Assembly (NCBI GenBank): GCA_034112345.1
Contig: JAWUVN010000070.1
Location: 1 to 13,762, forward strand
Source: Bermanella sp034112345
Lineage (GTDB): Bacteria > Pseudomonadota > Gammaproteobacteria > Pseudomonadales > Oceanobacteraceae
DNA: 13,762 nucleotides
Direction: 5' to 3'
The notes below the pieces were generated by a model. It ran no database searches, had not been told where the DNA came from, and saw nothing but the letters and a program-made list of their open reading frames with translations. The position numbers were made by a program, and so were the translations under genes. Each line of letters opens with the position of its first letter. The first letter of the stretch is position 1. Positions 1 to 7,985 of the stretch are shown here, piece by piece.

Positions 1-36
1 GCTAACTGTTAGCTCAATAAGTGTGAATCCTTTCAC
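1..36 (-). CDS. Type IV prepilin/pseudopilin-like protein, N-terminal fragment (cut by window edge)
   Basis: Read on the minus strand from a GTG at 36-34, the codons give MKGFTLIELTVS before the window ends. This is the hallmark N-terminus of a class III signal peptide: a very short basic leader (MKG), prepilin peptidase cleavage between G and F, then a hydrophobic helix with Glu at mature position 5. The start is set by a perfect SD, GGAGGT at 49-44, seven bases upstream. An in-frame ATG at 51-49 would add five residues but overlaps that SD, so GTG is preferred. The gene lies just downstream of pilR on the same strand. In Pseudomonas the minor pilin genes (fimT, fimU and others) lie near pilSR, so a FimT/FimU/GspH-like minor pilin is the likely identity, but 12 residues cannot separate these families. 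Confidence 0.8.
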   Translation of the reverse strand, partial: MKGFTLIELTVS

Positions 37-42
37 TCTAAG

Positions 43-72
43 TACCTCCATGTATCTAAAGTAGTGGAGGTA
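43..72 (-). promoter_or_regulatory. Hairpin sequestering the Shine-Dalgarno of the pilin-like gene
   Basis: Bases 43-50 (TACCTCCA) and 65-72 (TGGAGGTA) are perfect 8-bp inverted repeats with a 14-base spacer. In the minus-strand transcript the 5' arm UACCUCCA, which mimics the 16S anti-SD, pairs with the 3' arm UGGAGGUA, which contains the whole SD of the pilin-like gene. If formed, it would mask the ribosome binding site. No U tract follows, so it is not an ordinary terminator. Alternatively the DNA repeat, with centres about 22 bp apart, could be an operator for a dimeric regulator. Confidence 0.5.
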
Positions 73-113
73 ATTTATATCTTGTTTGGTTAATTTTCTA
101 TCAGTCGACTGTA

Positions 114-1502
114 TTAATCAATACCAAGCTTTTTAAGTCGATATCGAATAGAACGAAAGCTCATCCCTAATTTTTCAGCGGTAGCTGTTTTATTCCAGCG
201 GCATTCTTCTAATGTTCGGGTGAGAATCTCTTTTTCTATGGACTCTAAATAATCCTCAAGGGATTGCCCCTCTCTTAGGTAGTGATTAGTGGTATTAGAA
301 GGCGTACAAGTTTCGTTTTCAAGGGTTAAAAGCTGAATGGGTTTGATTGTATTAGGAGCTTTTAGCTTTAAATTCAAATCTTCAATTTCAATTCGATTAC
401 CTTCAGATAGGGTAATAGCGCGCTGCAGTATATTCTCTAGCTCTCGAATATTTCCCGGGAAATGATATTTATGCAATGCGCTTAATGCCGTATCACTTAA
501 CTCTATGCCATCCATTCCCAAAGATCCCGATAACTTAGATAGGATGTGCTTGGAGAGTAGAGGTATATCTGAAAGGCGCTCTCTTAAGGAGGGAACCTGT
601 AAATTGATCACATCTAATCGATAGAATAAATCTTCACGAAAGGTTTTTTCTTCAACTTCTTTTTGTAAGTCTTTATGGCTGGCAGATAATATTCTTACAT
701 CCACTGATATTTCTTTTTCACTGCCAACAGGTCTTATTGTATTTTCTTGTATTGCTCGTAATAGCTTTACTTGCATGGCGAGAGGAAGGTCGGCGACTTC
801 ATCTAGAAATAAAGTGCCTCCATGAGCGGCCTGGAAAAACCCTTCTTTATTATTGTGAGCGCCGGTAAATGCCCCTTTTTTATGCCCAAAAAATTCACTC
901 TCCATAAGTTCTGAAGGGATTGCTCCGCAGTTTACAGCTATAAAAGGCTCGCTGGCACGTGGGCCTGCTTGATGAATCCCTCGTGCTACCAGTTCCTTTC
1001 CGCTACCTGATTCACCGTGAATAAAGACAGGTGCATGGCTTCTGGAAACCTTGGTTATTTGAGATTTAAGACGAAGTAGGGCTTCAGAGTTGCCTAATAT
1101 ATTCGGTAACACTTGTTCCGTTTTTAAATTCGTTATCGAGTCATCTAAGCGTAATGCGTTTTTTATTATTGAGCGTAGTTTTTCTAAGTCCACAGGCTTT
1201 GATAGAAAGTCAAAAGCGCCTGCTTTCATCGCTTGGATGGCCACATCCATGCTGCCATAGGCGGTTATCATCACCACGGGTGTGTTGCTAAAGCTCTGAC
1301 TTATATGTGATACAAGGTCTAAACCTGAGCCATCTGGTAGCCTCATATCGGTTAAACATAGCTGAATCTTACTGTGCTCTAGAATTGACGTTGCTTGTGT
1401 AATTGACTCTGCGGTTATGCAGGTTAGCCCCATGCGCTTAATCGTAATTGAAAGCAGTTCTAGAATGTCTGGCTCATCATCAACAACAAGTATCTGGCTC
1501 AT
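114..1502 (-). CDS. pilR: PilR, NtrC-family sigma-54-dependent response regulator of type IV pili
   Basis: This 462-residue cytoplasmic activator has the usual three-part layout. The receiver domain (about 1-120) has acidic residues D8/D9, phospho-acceptor D52 and K102. The AAA+ sigma-54 interaction domain (about 137-370) has Walker A GESGSGKE at 163-170, the GAFTGA loop that contacts sigma-54 at 210-215, and Walker B GTLFLDEV at 229-236. A Fis-type helix-turn-helix lies at about 425-460 (KTATAEKLGMSFRSIRYRLK). In Pseudomonas the orthologue is phosphorylated by PilS and activates the RpoN-dependent pilA promoter. Its start overlaps the pilS stop as ATGA, and a GGAGG SD sits at 1511-1507, so translational coupling is likely. 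Other NtrC-like regulators have the same domains; the PilS-like partner and pilin-like neighbour support the PilR call. Confidence 0.93.
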   Translation of the reverse strand: MSQILVVDDEPDILELLSITIKRMGLTCITAESITQATSILEHSKIQLCLTDMRLPDGSGLDLVSHISQSFSNTPVVMITAYGSMDVAIQAMKAGAFDFLSKPVDLEKLRSIIKNALRLDDSITNLKTEQVLPNILGNSEALLRLKSQITKVSRSHAPVFIHGESGSGKELVARGIHQAGPRASEPFIAVNCGAIPSELMESEFFGHKKGAFTGAHNNKEGFFQAAHGGTLFLDEVADLPLAMQVKLLRAIQENTIRPVGSEKEISVDVRILSASHKDLQKEVEEKTFREDLFYRLDVINLQVPSLRERLSDIPLLSKHILSKLSGSLGMDGIELSDTALSALHKYHFPGNIRELENILQRAITLSEGNRIEIEDLNLKLKAPNTIKPIQLLTLENETCTPSNTTNHYLREGQSLEDYLESIEKEILTRTLEECRWNKTATAEKLGMSFRSIRYRLKKLGID

Positions 1503-3052
1503 AATGCCTCCGCATGGTGGCTGAAGTCTGGGGCAAATAATATTTCAAAACATGCGCCGCCGTTTAGTCTATTGTGGTATTTAATTTCAGCATGATTGGC
1601 TTCACATAGTTCTTTTACTAAGTAAAGCCCTAGCCCAGTGCCTTTGGCAGAGGTTGTATGAAATGGCTCGAATAAGTACTTCAATTCATGTGCAGTGATT
1701 CCTGGCCCGTTATCCATTATAAGAATACTGGCTCTTTTTGGAAGCTGCTTAAATTCTATAATAATAGGAGATGTTTCAGATGATTGTCCGTAGCGTACTG
1801 AGTTACTTGCAATATTCCAAAGGACTTGATGCAGCTGGCTTGGATCAAATCGAATTTTCATAGGGATGCTTTTAATCGAAAATGCGACCTTGTTTTGTTC
1901 AAGGAAGTCGTTGGTAAACTTAGATATCCATTGATCAAGCTGCAGCCATTTTGGCTCAGTTGTTCTGCGTTTACTGATTTGAAGTACGTTTTGTATGATG
2001 CCGTCCATACGAGTAGATTGATTAACAATTATATCGCATAGGCGAGCGTCGTCCTCATCTAGCTTTGGATTGTCTTGTATTAGTTGTGCAGCATGGCTGA
2101 CCGCATTTAATGGGTTTCGGATTTCATGAGCTATGCTGGCAGCCATTCTGGCCAGTGACTCTAACTTGAACTGGTTAGCTCGACGTGTAACCGTATCTTT
2201 ATCTTCTATAAAAATTAAAGTTGTTGTATCGCTGATCTCTGCAAATGAAATCATTACTGTAAACAGAGTGCCGTTTTTAAGTTTAATATTAAGAGCGTCA
2301 TCATTTTGAAGTTCATGCTCTTGCCATACCTTCATTCGCTCAAAAATATTTGCAGATACGTTACTGCCAATTTCATTGGGTGATATGCGTTCTTTAACGC
2401 TTCGATTTAAGCTTAGAATTTTCCCTGAATTATTAACAACGCATACCCCCGTTTGCATTCGATCAATAATAATACTGTTGACTTTTGAAGCGGTTAATAG
2501 TTTGTTTTTTGATTCCTTAGCACTGGTTCTAGCCTCACTAAGGCCTGTTTTTAGTGATTGAATGAGGGCGGCTTCAAGAAAAAAACCCATGCTAATAAAG
2601 CTACCACTCAAAAACCGGTCCGTCATCTCATTCTGAGGGTAAACAAAGCTATGGCTTAGTACCATAAGTGTTGCCAAGGCGGCGAGTAAAAAACCATATT
2701 GTTTACTGACAAGAAAATTTCCTAATCCCACAGTGATAAACATAATAGCCGGAATATCCGTTTGGCTAGGGGTTAAGTATAAAAGTAGAAATCCAAAGAT
2801 CAAAATATCAGTCATGAAATAGGGAAGCATTTGATCGGTGTGAATTTTATTGTTTTTACGCGTAGTAATAACGGCGCTAATAGCGAGTGTTAAGTATCCG
2901 CTTAATACAAGCGGTAGCAGCTTGGGTGAAACAGGCTGCCACCAGTGCAGCTGGTCTTCAAATAGGTAAAAGCCTAGAAAAAGCAGAGCGACGCCCAGCG
3001 AAAAAAAGCTGTATAAGCGAGGCAATGGTTGGCTTTTAAAGATGGATTTCAT
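1499..3052 (-). CDS. pilS: PilS, membrane sensor histidine kinase of type IV pili
   Basis: The 517-residue protein has about six hydrophobic segments in its first 166 residues (roughly 15-35, 43-62, 78-95, 100-113, 118-137, 147-166), a cytoplasmic PAS-like region (about 190-285), a HisKA dimerisation domain with the phospho-acceptor in SIAHEIRNPLN (H309), and a HATPase domain with N-box (LWNIASNS, about 411-418), G1 DNGPG (447-451) and G2 GTGLGL (471-476). The six-segment N-terminus with PAS and kinase matches Pseudomonas PilS, which senses the membrane pilin pool and phosphorylates PilR. It is translated with pilR (4-bp overlap) and diverges from nadE across 73 bp. No clear SD precedes its ATG, so initiation may be weak or the start may be misplaced by a few codons. 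Confidence 0.92.
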   Translation of the reverse strand: MKSIFKSQPLPRLYSFFSLGVALLFLGFYLFEDQLHWWQPVSPKLLPLVLSGYLTLAISAVITTRKNNKIHTDQMLPYFMTDILIFGFLLLYLTPSQTDIPAIMFITVGLGNFLVSKQYGFLLAALATLMVLSHSFVYPQNEMTDRFLSGSFISMGFFLEAALIQSLKTGLSEARTSAKESKNKLLTASKVNSIIIDRMQTGVCVVNNSGKILSLNRSVKERISPNEIGSNVSANIFERMKVWQEHELQNDDALNIKLKNGTLFTVMISFAEISDTTTLIFIEDKDTVTRRANQFKLESLARMAASIAHEIRNPLNAVSHAAQLIQDNPKLDEDDARLCDIIVNQSTRMDGIIQNVLQISKRRTTEPKWLQLDQWISKFTNDFLEQNKVAFSIKSIPMKIRFDPSQLHQVLWNIASNSVRYGQSSETSPIIIEFKQLPKRASILIMDNGPGITAHELKYLFEPFHTTSAKGTGLGLYLVKELCEANHAEIKYHNRLNGGACFEILFAPDFSHHAEAL

Positions 3053-3125
3053 AGTTTTGATTGCTCAAAATGCGTAATTCTCGCAAAATACGAGTTATTA
3101 GTAGTGGTAATTAAGGTCGTAACTG

Positions 3126-4757
3126 GTGTCCGAGCAAAAATTGAAACTCTGTTTAGCCCAATTAAACTTATTGGTTGGGGATATAGTATCTAATACCCAG
3201 CAGGTAATACAGGCTGCAGAGCAAGCGATAAAAAATAATGCAGATGTCATTATTTTCCCAGAATTAACCTTAACAGGTTACCCCCCTGAAGATCTGTTAC
3301 TTAGATCAAGCCTACAGGTGAGAATTCAAACAGCGATTGATTCTATTGAATCGGCTGCTTTGCCCATCTATATGGTGGTGGGTTACCCGAAGTGCCGTAA
3401 CGGGCAGTTATTTAATATGGCAGGGGTTTTCTTTGCAGGAAAGTGCATTGCAGAATACGCTAAGCAAAAGCTGCCAAATTACCAGGTCTTTGATGAAAAG
3501 CGATATTTCACAGAGGCGAATGAAGCGTGTGTAATTAATATTAAAGGAGTGCCAGCCGCATTAAGTATTTGTGAAGACATATGGCATGAAGGTGTTATGG
3601 CCCAGGCGAAAACCGCTGGGGCTAAAGTAATGTTGAATCTTAACGCCTCGCCTTTTCATATTGATAAGCCTGAGCATCGAGAAGAACTGCTTGCCCAGCG
3701 CGCGATTGAAGGCAATATGCCAATTGCTTACGTTAATTTAGTAGGTGGTCAAGACGAGCTGGTGTTTGATGGTGGCTCAATGTTAGTAGATGCATCAGGT
3801 AAGTTGATTAGTCGGATGCAGACTTACGTTGAAGATCTTGCTTATAGTGAGATTGCATTTCAAGACCAGGTTTCGATAAAGTGTACTGGTGAAGTGGTGC
3901 CTGAGAGGTCTCAATATGAAAGCATTTACGAGGCCCTAGTCTTGGGTGTTCGCGATTATGTGAATAAAAATGGTTTTAAGGGCGTGTTACTTGGCTTATC
4001 TGGTGGTATTGATTCTGGTCTTACATTACCGATAGCAGTTGATGCTTTGGGTAAAGATCGTGTCGAAGCGATCATGATGCCCTTTAAATACACCTCTCAA
4101 ATGAGCTTGCAAGATGCTGAAGATGAAGCGCTGCGCTTAGGTGTTAGATATAGTGTGTTACCGATTGAGCCTATGTATAACGCGTTTATGCATACACTGG
4201 CTGATGAGTTTGAAGGAACTAAGGTCGATACAACCGAAGAGAATCTTCAAAGCCGCTGTCGTGGTGTGATGTTGATGGCGATCTCTAATAAAAAAGGCTA
4301 CATGGTCCTAACAACGGGTAATAAAAGTGAGATGGCCGTCGGCTATGCCACGCTCTATGGTGATATGGCAGGTGGCTATGGAGTATTAAAAGATGTGTTT
4401 AAAACTTTGGTATTCGAACTATCGAAATACCGAAATACCATCGAAGAAGTCATTCCGCCAAGAGTGATTTCAAGGCCGCCATCGGCTGAGCTAGCACCAG
4501 ACCAAGTGGACGAAGATTCACTGCCTCCATATCCTGTTCTTGATGAAATTTTACGTTTATACATAGAAGAAGATCAAAGTGCTCAGGCAATTATTGCTAA
4601 AGGCTTTGAAACTGATGATGTTAATCGTGTAATTAGGTTGGTCGATATTAATGAGTATAAGCGACGCCAGGCCCCGATCGGTGTACGTTTAACCCAAAGA
4701 GGGTTTGGTCGAGATAGACGTTATCCTGTTACGAATGGCTGGAAAGCAGGTGTTTAG
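3126..4757 (+). CDS. nadE: Glutamine-dependent NAD+ synthetase
   Basis: This enzyme makes NAD+ from nicotinic acid adenine dinucleotide, ATP and glutamine, the last step of NAD biosynthesis. The 543 residues form two domains. The N-terminal nitrilase-type glutaminase (about 5-265) has the catalytic triad E46 (FPELTLTGYPPEDLL), K115 (KQKLPNYQVFDEKRYF) and C149 (LSICEDIWHE). The C-terminal synthetase has the PP-loop SGGIDS at 292-297 and later EENLQSRCRG and TTGNKSE...GYATLYGD motifs. It is thus the long glutamine-using form, not the short ammonia-using form of E. coli. The start is GTG with TAAGG at 3112-3116 nine bases upstream. It diverges from pilS and ends in a bidirectional terminator shared with bamD. 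Confidence 0.96.
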   Translation: MSEQKLKLCLAQLNLLVGDIVSNTQQVIQAAEQAIKNNADVIIFPELTLTGYPPEDLLLRSSLQVRIQTAIDSIESAALPIYMVVGYPKCRNGQLFNMAGVFFAGKCIAEYAKQKLPNYQVFDEKRYFTEANEACVINIKGVPAALSICEDIWHEGVMAQAKTAGAKVMLNLNASPFHIDKPEHREELLAQRAIEGNMPIAYVNLVGGQDELVFDGGSMLVDASGKLISRMQTYVEDLAYSEIAFQDQVSIKCTGEVVPERSQYESIYEALVLGVRDYVNKNGFKGVLLGLSGGIDSGLTLPIAVDALGKDRVEAIMMPFKYTSQMSLQDAEDEALRLGVRYSVLPIEPMYNAFMHTLADEFEGTKVDTTEENLQSRCRGVMLMAISNKKGYMVLTTGNKSEMAVGYATLYGDMAGGYGVLKDVFKTLVFELSKYRNTIEEVIPPRVISRPPSAELAPDQVDEDSLPPYPVLDEILRLYIEEDQSAQAIIAKGFETDDVNRVIRLVDINEYKRRQAPIGVRLTQRGFGRDRRYPVTNGWKAGV

Positions 4758-4771
4758 GGTCTGTGTTATTT

Positions 4772-4818
4772 AAAGCAATAAAAAAGCCGCTGATATTGAG
4801 CGGCTTTTTTATTGCTTT
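4772..4818. terminator. Bidirectional intrinsic terminator between nadE and bamD
   Basis: A perfect 20-bp inverted repeat (4772-4791 and 4799-4818) encloses a 7-base loop. The core is GCCGCT/AGCGGC flanked by A6 on the left and T6 on the right, so each strand has a GC stem followed by a U tract. It lies between the convergent nadE and bamD stops and can end both transcripts. Confidence 0.93.
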
Positions 4819-4843
4819 TTTATGAGGCTAGAGGACGTTGCTC

Positions 4844-5665
4844 TTAGTCAACTAATCCAAATGTAATCACGTTCCAAAGGCTGCGACGATCTTTTTGGGA
4901 CCATTCGCTTAACTTAAATTGACCTTTTGAAATTTGCTTATGTTTAGGGAAGTTAGCTACAAGCACTTTAAAGCTTTTGTCTGCCAGCTCTTGTTCTCCC
5001 AGTAAGGTATAACCTTCTACCATTAATACTAGGCCTTCTGCGACGTGGGCTGTACCTTGATAAGTCTCAATTATGTTTTTACCACGATTGGCGGCTGCTA
5101 GGTAAGCATGACGCTTTAGATAGTAACGGGCCACGTGTACATCGTGTAAAGCGAGTCGGTCACGCAGGTATATCATGCGTTGACGTGCATCGTAAGCGTA
5201 CTGACTTTGAGGGAATCGGCCAATTAACTCTGAAAACTCTTGAAAGGCTTCACGAGCAGGTGTGGAATCGCGCATGGCTTCATCATCAGCAAAGTAGCGT
5301 TCAACCAAGCTAAGGCCCAGCTCATAGGTTGTAAGTGCTTTCATATAGTAGGCATAGTCGACTTTTTCGTGTTCGGTATGTAAGCGAATAAAGCGTTCAG
5401 CGCTAGCACGAGCTCCTTCAAGTTCTTGAGATTGGAATTGAGCATAGATCATTTCAAGCTGTGCTTGTTCGCTGTACTTACCAAATGGGTACCGGCTTTC
5501 TAGCTTTTGTAGGGTCTCAACGGCCAAAAAGTAGTTTTGGTCATCAATGGCCTTTGAGGCTTTTTGAAATATTTCTTGTTCGGTTTCTTCTGCTCTAACG
5601 TTGTTGCCATTCGAGCTGCAGGCGGCCAATGTATAAATGGCCAAAAGGATCATAAGAATTCGCAT
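4844..5665 (-). CDS. bamD: BamD, outer-membrane protein assembly lipoprotein
   Basis: BamD (formerly ComL/YfiO) is the essential lipoprotein of the BAM complex that folds beta-barrel proteins into the outer membrane. The 273-residue product opens with a lipoprotein signal, MRILMILLAIYTLAAC, with lipobox LAAC and lipidated C16. The rest is made of TPR-type helical repeats typical of the family (EIFQKASKAIDDQNYFLAVETLQKLESRYPFG, then EFSELIGRFPQSQYAYDAR), and the length fits. Gene context is conserved: bamD diverging from rluD-pgeF is also seen in E. coli. It converges on nadE. The SD in front of the ATG is weak. Confidence 0.95.
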   Translation of the reverse strand: MRILMILLAIYTLAACSSNGNNVRAEETEQEIFQKASKAIDDQNYFLAVETLQKLESRYPFGKYSEQAQLEMIYAQFQSQELEGARASAERFIRLHTEHEKVDYAYYMKALTTYELGLSLVERYFADDEAMRDSTPAREAFQEFSELIGRFPQSQYAYDARQRMIYLRDRLALHDVHVARYYLKRHAYLAAANRGKNIIETYQGTAHVAEGLVLMVEGYTLLGEQELADKSFKVLVANFPKHKQISKGQFKLSEWSQKDRRSLWNVITFGLVD

Positions 5666-5797
5666 AGGTATATCTGTTATAATCTTAAGTAAAGTTACGT
5701 TAATTGTTGTGTGGTGCTAATAAGCCTGCAATTTAACCACAACAGTCGCGGTTCACCAAGGCGCAGTTGATCACGGCCAGGTCATTAAGGTTTGTAA

Positions 5798-6769
5798 ATG
5801 TCAGAACATATCCAACAAAGTATTAAAATACCCAACGAACTGGGTAATAAGCGGTTCGACCAGGTTGCAGCACAATTGTTCCCTGATTTTAGTCGTGCAC
5901 GTCTCCAGTCTTGGATTCAAGACGGTTCCTTGACTGTCGATGGTGAAATTAGAAGATCGAAAGATAAGCTGATCGGTGGCGAGCTTTTAAAGATCGATGT
6001 TATCACTCAAGCTGAAGGTGAATGGCTGCCTGAAGAAATGGAAATTGATATCGTTTATGAAGATGATCATATAATGATCGTTAATAAACCTATGAATATG
6101 GTGGTTCACCCAGCTGCGGGGAATTTAACTGGTACATTGTTGAATGGTTTGTTACACCACTGTCCTTCATTACAAAGTATCCCAAGAGCTGGCATTGTCC
6201 ATCGGTTAGATAAAGATACCACGGGTTTGATGGTAGTGGCCAAAACGCTGCAAGCTCAAAACAGTATTGTTGAGCAGCTTCAGAGTCGTGAAATGGGCCG
6301 TGAGTATGAGGCGATTGTTCAGGGTACTTTGACCGGTGGCGGAAGTGTGAAGGAGCCTATGGCGCGTCATGCTAAAGATCGAACCAAGATGGCGGTACAC
6401 CCAACAGGTAAAGACGCGGTGACGCATTACAGAATTTTAGAAAAATTCCCATCCTTTACGCATGTGAGAGTGAAGCTAGAGACAGGGCGAACGCATCAAA
6501 TTCGTGTGCATATGGCGCATATTAAGCACCCGTTAGCGGGGGATCAAACTTATGGTAGTCGCGTTAGATTGCCAAAAGGAGTGAGCTCGGAATTAAGGGA
6601 GGTTTTACGTCAATTCCCTAGGCAGGCTTTACATGCAAAACGTATCGAACTTCATCACCCAAATACAAATAAAATCATGCATTGGGAAGTGGATTTACCA
6701 GAAGACTTTCAAGAGTTGGTAGAAGTGCTTCGATATGATTCTGAGCACTCTGACGAGGTGGAGTATTAA
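5798..6769 (+). CDS. rluD: RluD, 23S rRNA pseudouridine(1911/1915/1917) synthase
   Basis: RluD isomerises uridines in helix 69 of 23S rRNA. The 323-residue protein has an N-terminal S4 RNA-binding domain (about 18-75) and an RsuA/RluA catalytic domain with the signature AGIVHRLDKDTTGLMVVAKT. The catalytic aspartate is D138. The downstream motif GRTHQIRVHMAHIKHPLAGD is also present. The ATG follows TAAGG (5786-5790) with seven bases of spacing. It diverges from bamD and its end overlaps the annotated pgeF reading frame. RluC/RluA paralogues share the fold, but length, S4 domain and the bamD-pgeF setting point to RluD. Confidence 0.95.
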   Translation: MSEHIQQSIKIPNELGNKRFDQVAAQLFPDFSRARLQSWIQDGSLTVDGEIRRSKDKLIGGELLKIDVITQAEGEWLPEEMEIDIVYEDDHIMIVNKPMNMVVHPAAGNLTGTLLNGLLHHCPSLQSIPRAGIVHRLDKDTTGLMVVAKTLQAQNSIVEQLQSREMGREYEAIVQGTLTGGGSVKEPMARHAKDRTKMAVHPTGKDAVTHYRILEKFPSFTHVRVKLETGRTHQIRVHMAHIKHPLAGDQTYGSRVRLPKGVSSELREVLRQFPRQALHAKRIELHHPNTNKIMHWEVDLPEDFQELVEVLRYDSEHSDEVEY

Positions 6770-7514
6770 GCCGGCGATTCAATTGCTTAATTTTTTGCAG
6801 GCAGATTGGCCAGTGCCAGCATCCGTAAAAACCTTGATCACAACAAGAGAGGGAGGGGTGAGTGATGCCCCATATGCCTCGCTTAATCTGGGTGGCCATG
6901 TTGGGGATAAGTCTGTGTCAGTCGCCAAAAACCGTGCGCTACTCTCTAAAAACCTACCACGTGAGCCATATTGGCTGAATCAAGTACATGGTATTGATGT
7001 GCTTGAGGTAGGAATATCTAAATCAGTCATGCCTAATGCTGACGGCAGTTATACTTCAGAAATCAATCAGGTATGTTGTGTTATGACTGCGGATTGCCTG
7101 CCCGTATTACTGTGTAATGCACAGGGTACAAAGGTAGCTGCCGTACATGCTGGCTGGCGGGGTTTATTGGATGGCATTCTTGACGTATCAGTTAGCAAAT
7201 TCGACCCTAACGATAAGGTATTAGCCTATTTAGGGCCTGCTATAGGGCCAGCTTCTTTTGAGGTTGGGGAGGAGGTTCGAGAGGCCTTCGTGACTAGATC
7301 GGCTAATACAGAAGTCGCTTTCCGAGCATCTGGAAACTCAGGTAAATGGCTGGCGGATTTATATAGTTTGGCGAGAATTCGATTAAACTCAGTAGGGGTC
7401 GTGGATATCTTTGGCGGTGAGCGTTGTACGTTTATTGAGGCTGATAAATTCTTTAGTTATCGACGAGATGGGCAAACTGGCCGAATGGCCAGCTGCATCT
7501 GGATTGAAGGGTAA
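6735..7514 (+). CDS. pgeF: PgeF (YfiH), peptidoglycan-editing factor / laccase-domain protein
   Basis: This family (DUF152) is reported to hydrolyse wrongly incorporated residues from peptidoglycan precursors and to have metal-dependent oxidase or purine-nucleosidase activity in some members. The three metal-ligand residues are visible: H85 in NQVHG, C121 in MTADCLPV and H138 in AAVHAGWRGL. The C-terminal GGERCTF and FFSYRRDGQTGRMAS motifs match E. coli YfiH. The start is uncertain. The ATG at 6735 lies 35 bp inside rluD and adds about 20 residues not expected from homologues; other choices are TTG at 6783 or an unusual ATT at 6765 that has a well-placed GAGG. The gene converges on the next one with 12 bp between stops. 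Confidence 0.93.
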   Translation: MILSTLTRWSIKPAIQLLNFLQADWPVPASVKTLITTREGGVSDAPYASLNLGGHVGDKSVSVAKNRALLSKNLPREPYWLNQVHGIDVLEVGISKSVMPNADGSYTSEINQVCCVMTADCLPVLLCNAQGTKVAAVHAGWRGLLDGILDVSVSKFDPNDKVLAYLGPAIGPASFEVGEEVREAFVTRSANTEVAFRASGNSGKWLADLYSLARIRLNSVGVVDIFGGERCTFIEADKFFSYRRDGQTGRMASCIWIEG

Positions 7515-7526
7515 CTCTAAATTATA

Positions 7527-7985
7527 TTACTGTGAGCAGAATTCACTTACTTGTGCCTTCGCATCCTTAATAAGTTTTGCTCGACCCTCAACGTCATACC
7601 ATTCACGCTCGCCATTCTCTAGGGTTTTATAGACCCTTCCATTCGCTTCTAAGTCTCTAAGTTGTTGTTTCGCTAGTTCGCAGTTCTTGGCTTTACGCTC
7701 AATGTCTTTTTCATCTTCTTTGTCTTGTTCATTTTGAGTATTTCGACCCACACTGTCTTCAAGCAGCTTTTGACGCATTGTATTTAAGTTATCGTTTGAG
7801 CTTGTATTGTTAGTTGATTGGGCTGATGTGACCTTTACTTCTTTAGCTTGAGAGGCTTCTGATGGTGGAAATTGAGAAAACTGAGTTTGCCCGTTTTCAT
7901 CAACCCATTTATATACCTGTGCAGCTTGAGTCGTGACTGTAGTGAGTAGGCTTAATAAAATAATAAGCAGTAACGGGAATTTCAT
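7527..7985 (-). CDS. Exported DUF4124-domain protein of unknown function
   Basis: The 152-residue product begins with a Sec signal peptide (MKFPLLLIILLSLLTTVTTQA, cleavage likely after A21). The mature N-terminus AQVYKWVDENGQTQFSQFPP is the DUF4124 signature found in many proteobacterial periplasmic proteins. The middle is Ser/Asn/Gln-rich and probably disordered (about 45-75). It is followed by a charged helical stretch (about 80-120), and the segment GRVYKTLENGEREWYDVEGRA resembles a second small beta motif. No enzymatic residues are evident. It is transcribed away from ilvI and toward pgeF. DUF4124 genes near ilvI also occur in Pseudomonas as I recall. Function unknown. Confidence 0.85.
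   Translation of the reverse strand: MKFPLLLIILLSLLTTVTTQAAQVYKWVDENGQTQFSQFPPSEASQAKEVKVTSAQSTNNTSSNDNLNTMRQKLLEDSVGRNTQNEQDKEDEKDIERKAKNCELAKQQLRDLEANGRVYKTLENGEREWYDVEGRAKLIKDAKAQVSEFCSQ

Noticed and set aside
102..111. Perfect 10-bp palindrome CAGTCGACTG next to the pilR stop
   Set aside because: A single short palindrome with no second copy or promoter context; chance occurrence is likely.
4420..4436. Tandem 8-mer CGAAATAC twice inside nadE
   Set aside because: It is within a conserved coding region, is not a multiple of three, and does not disturb the frame; coincidence of codons.
5676..5703. Promoter-like TTAACG-N16-TATAAC on the minus strand before bamD
   Set aside because: It would start RNA only about three bases before the bamD ATG, leaving no room for a ribosome site.
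6206..6899. Two minus-strand ORFs over rluD and pgeF
   Set aside because: They lie opposite conserved catalytic motifs and show no family features.
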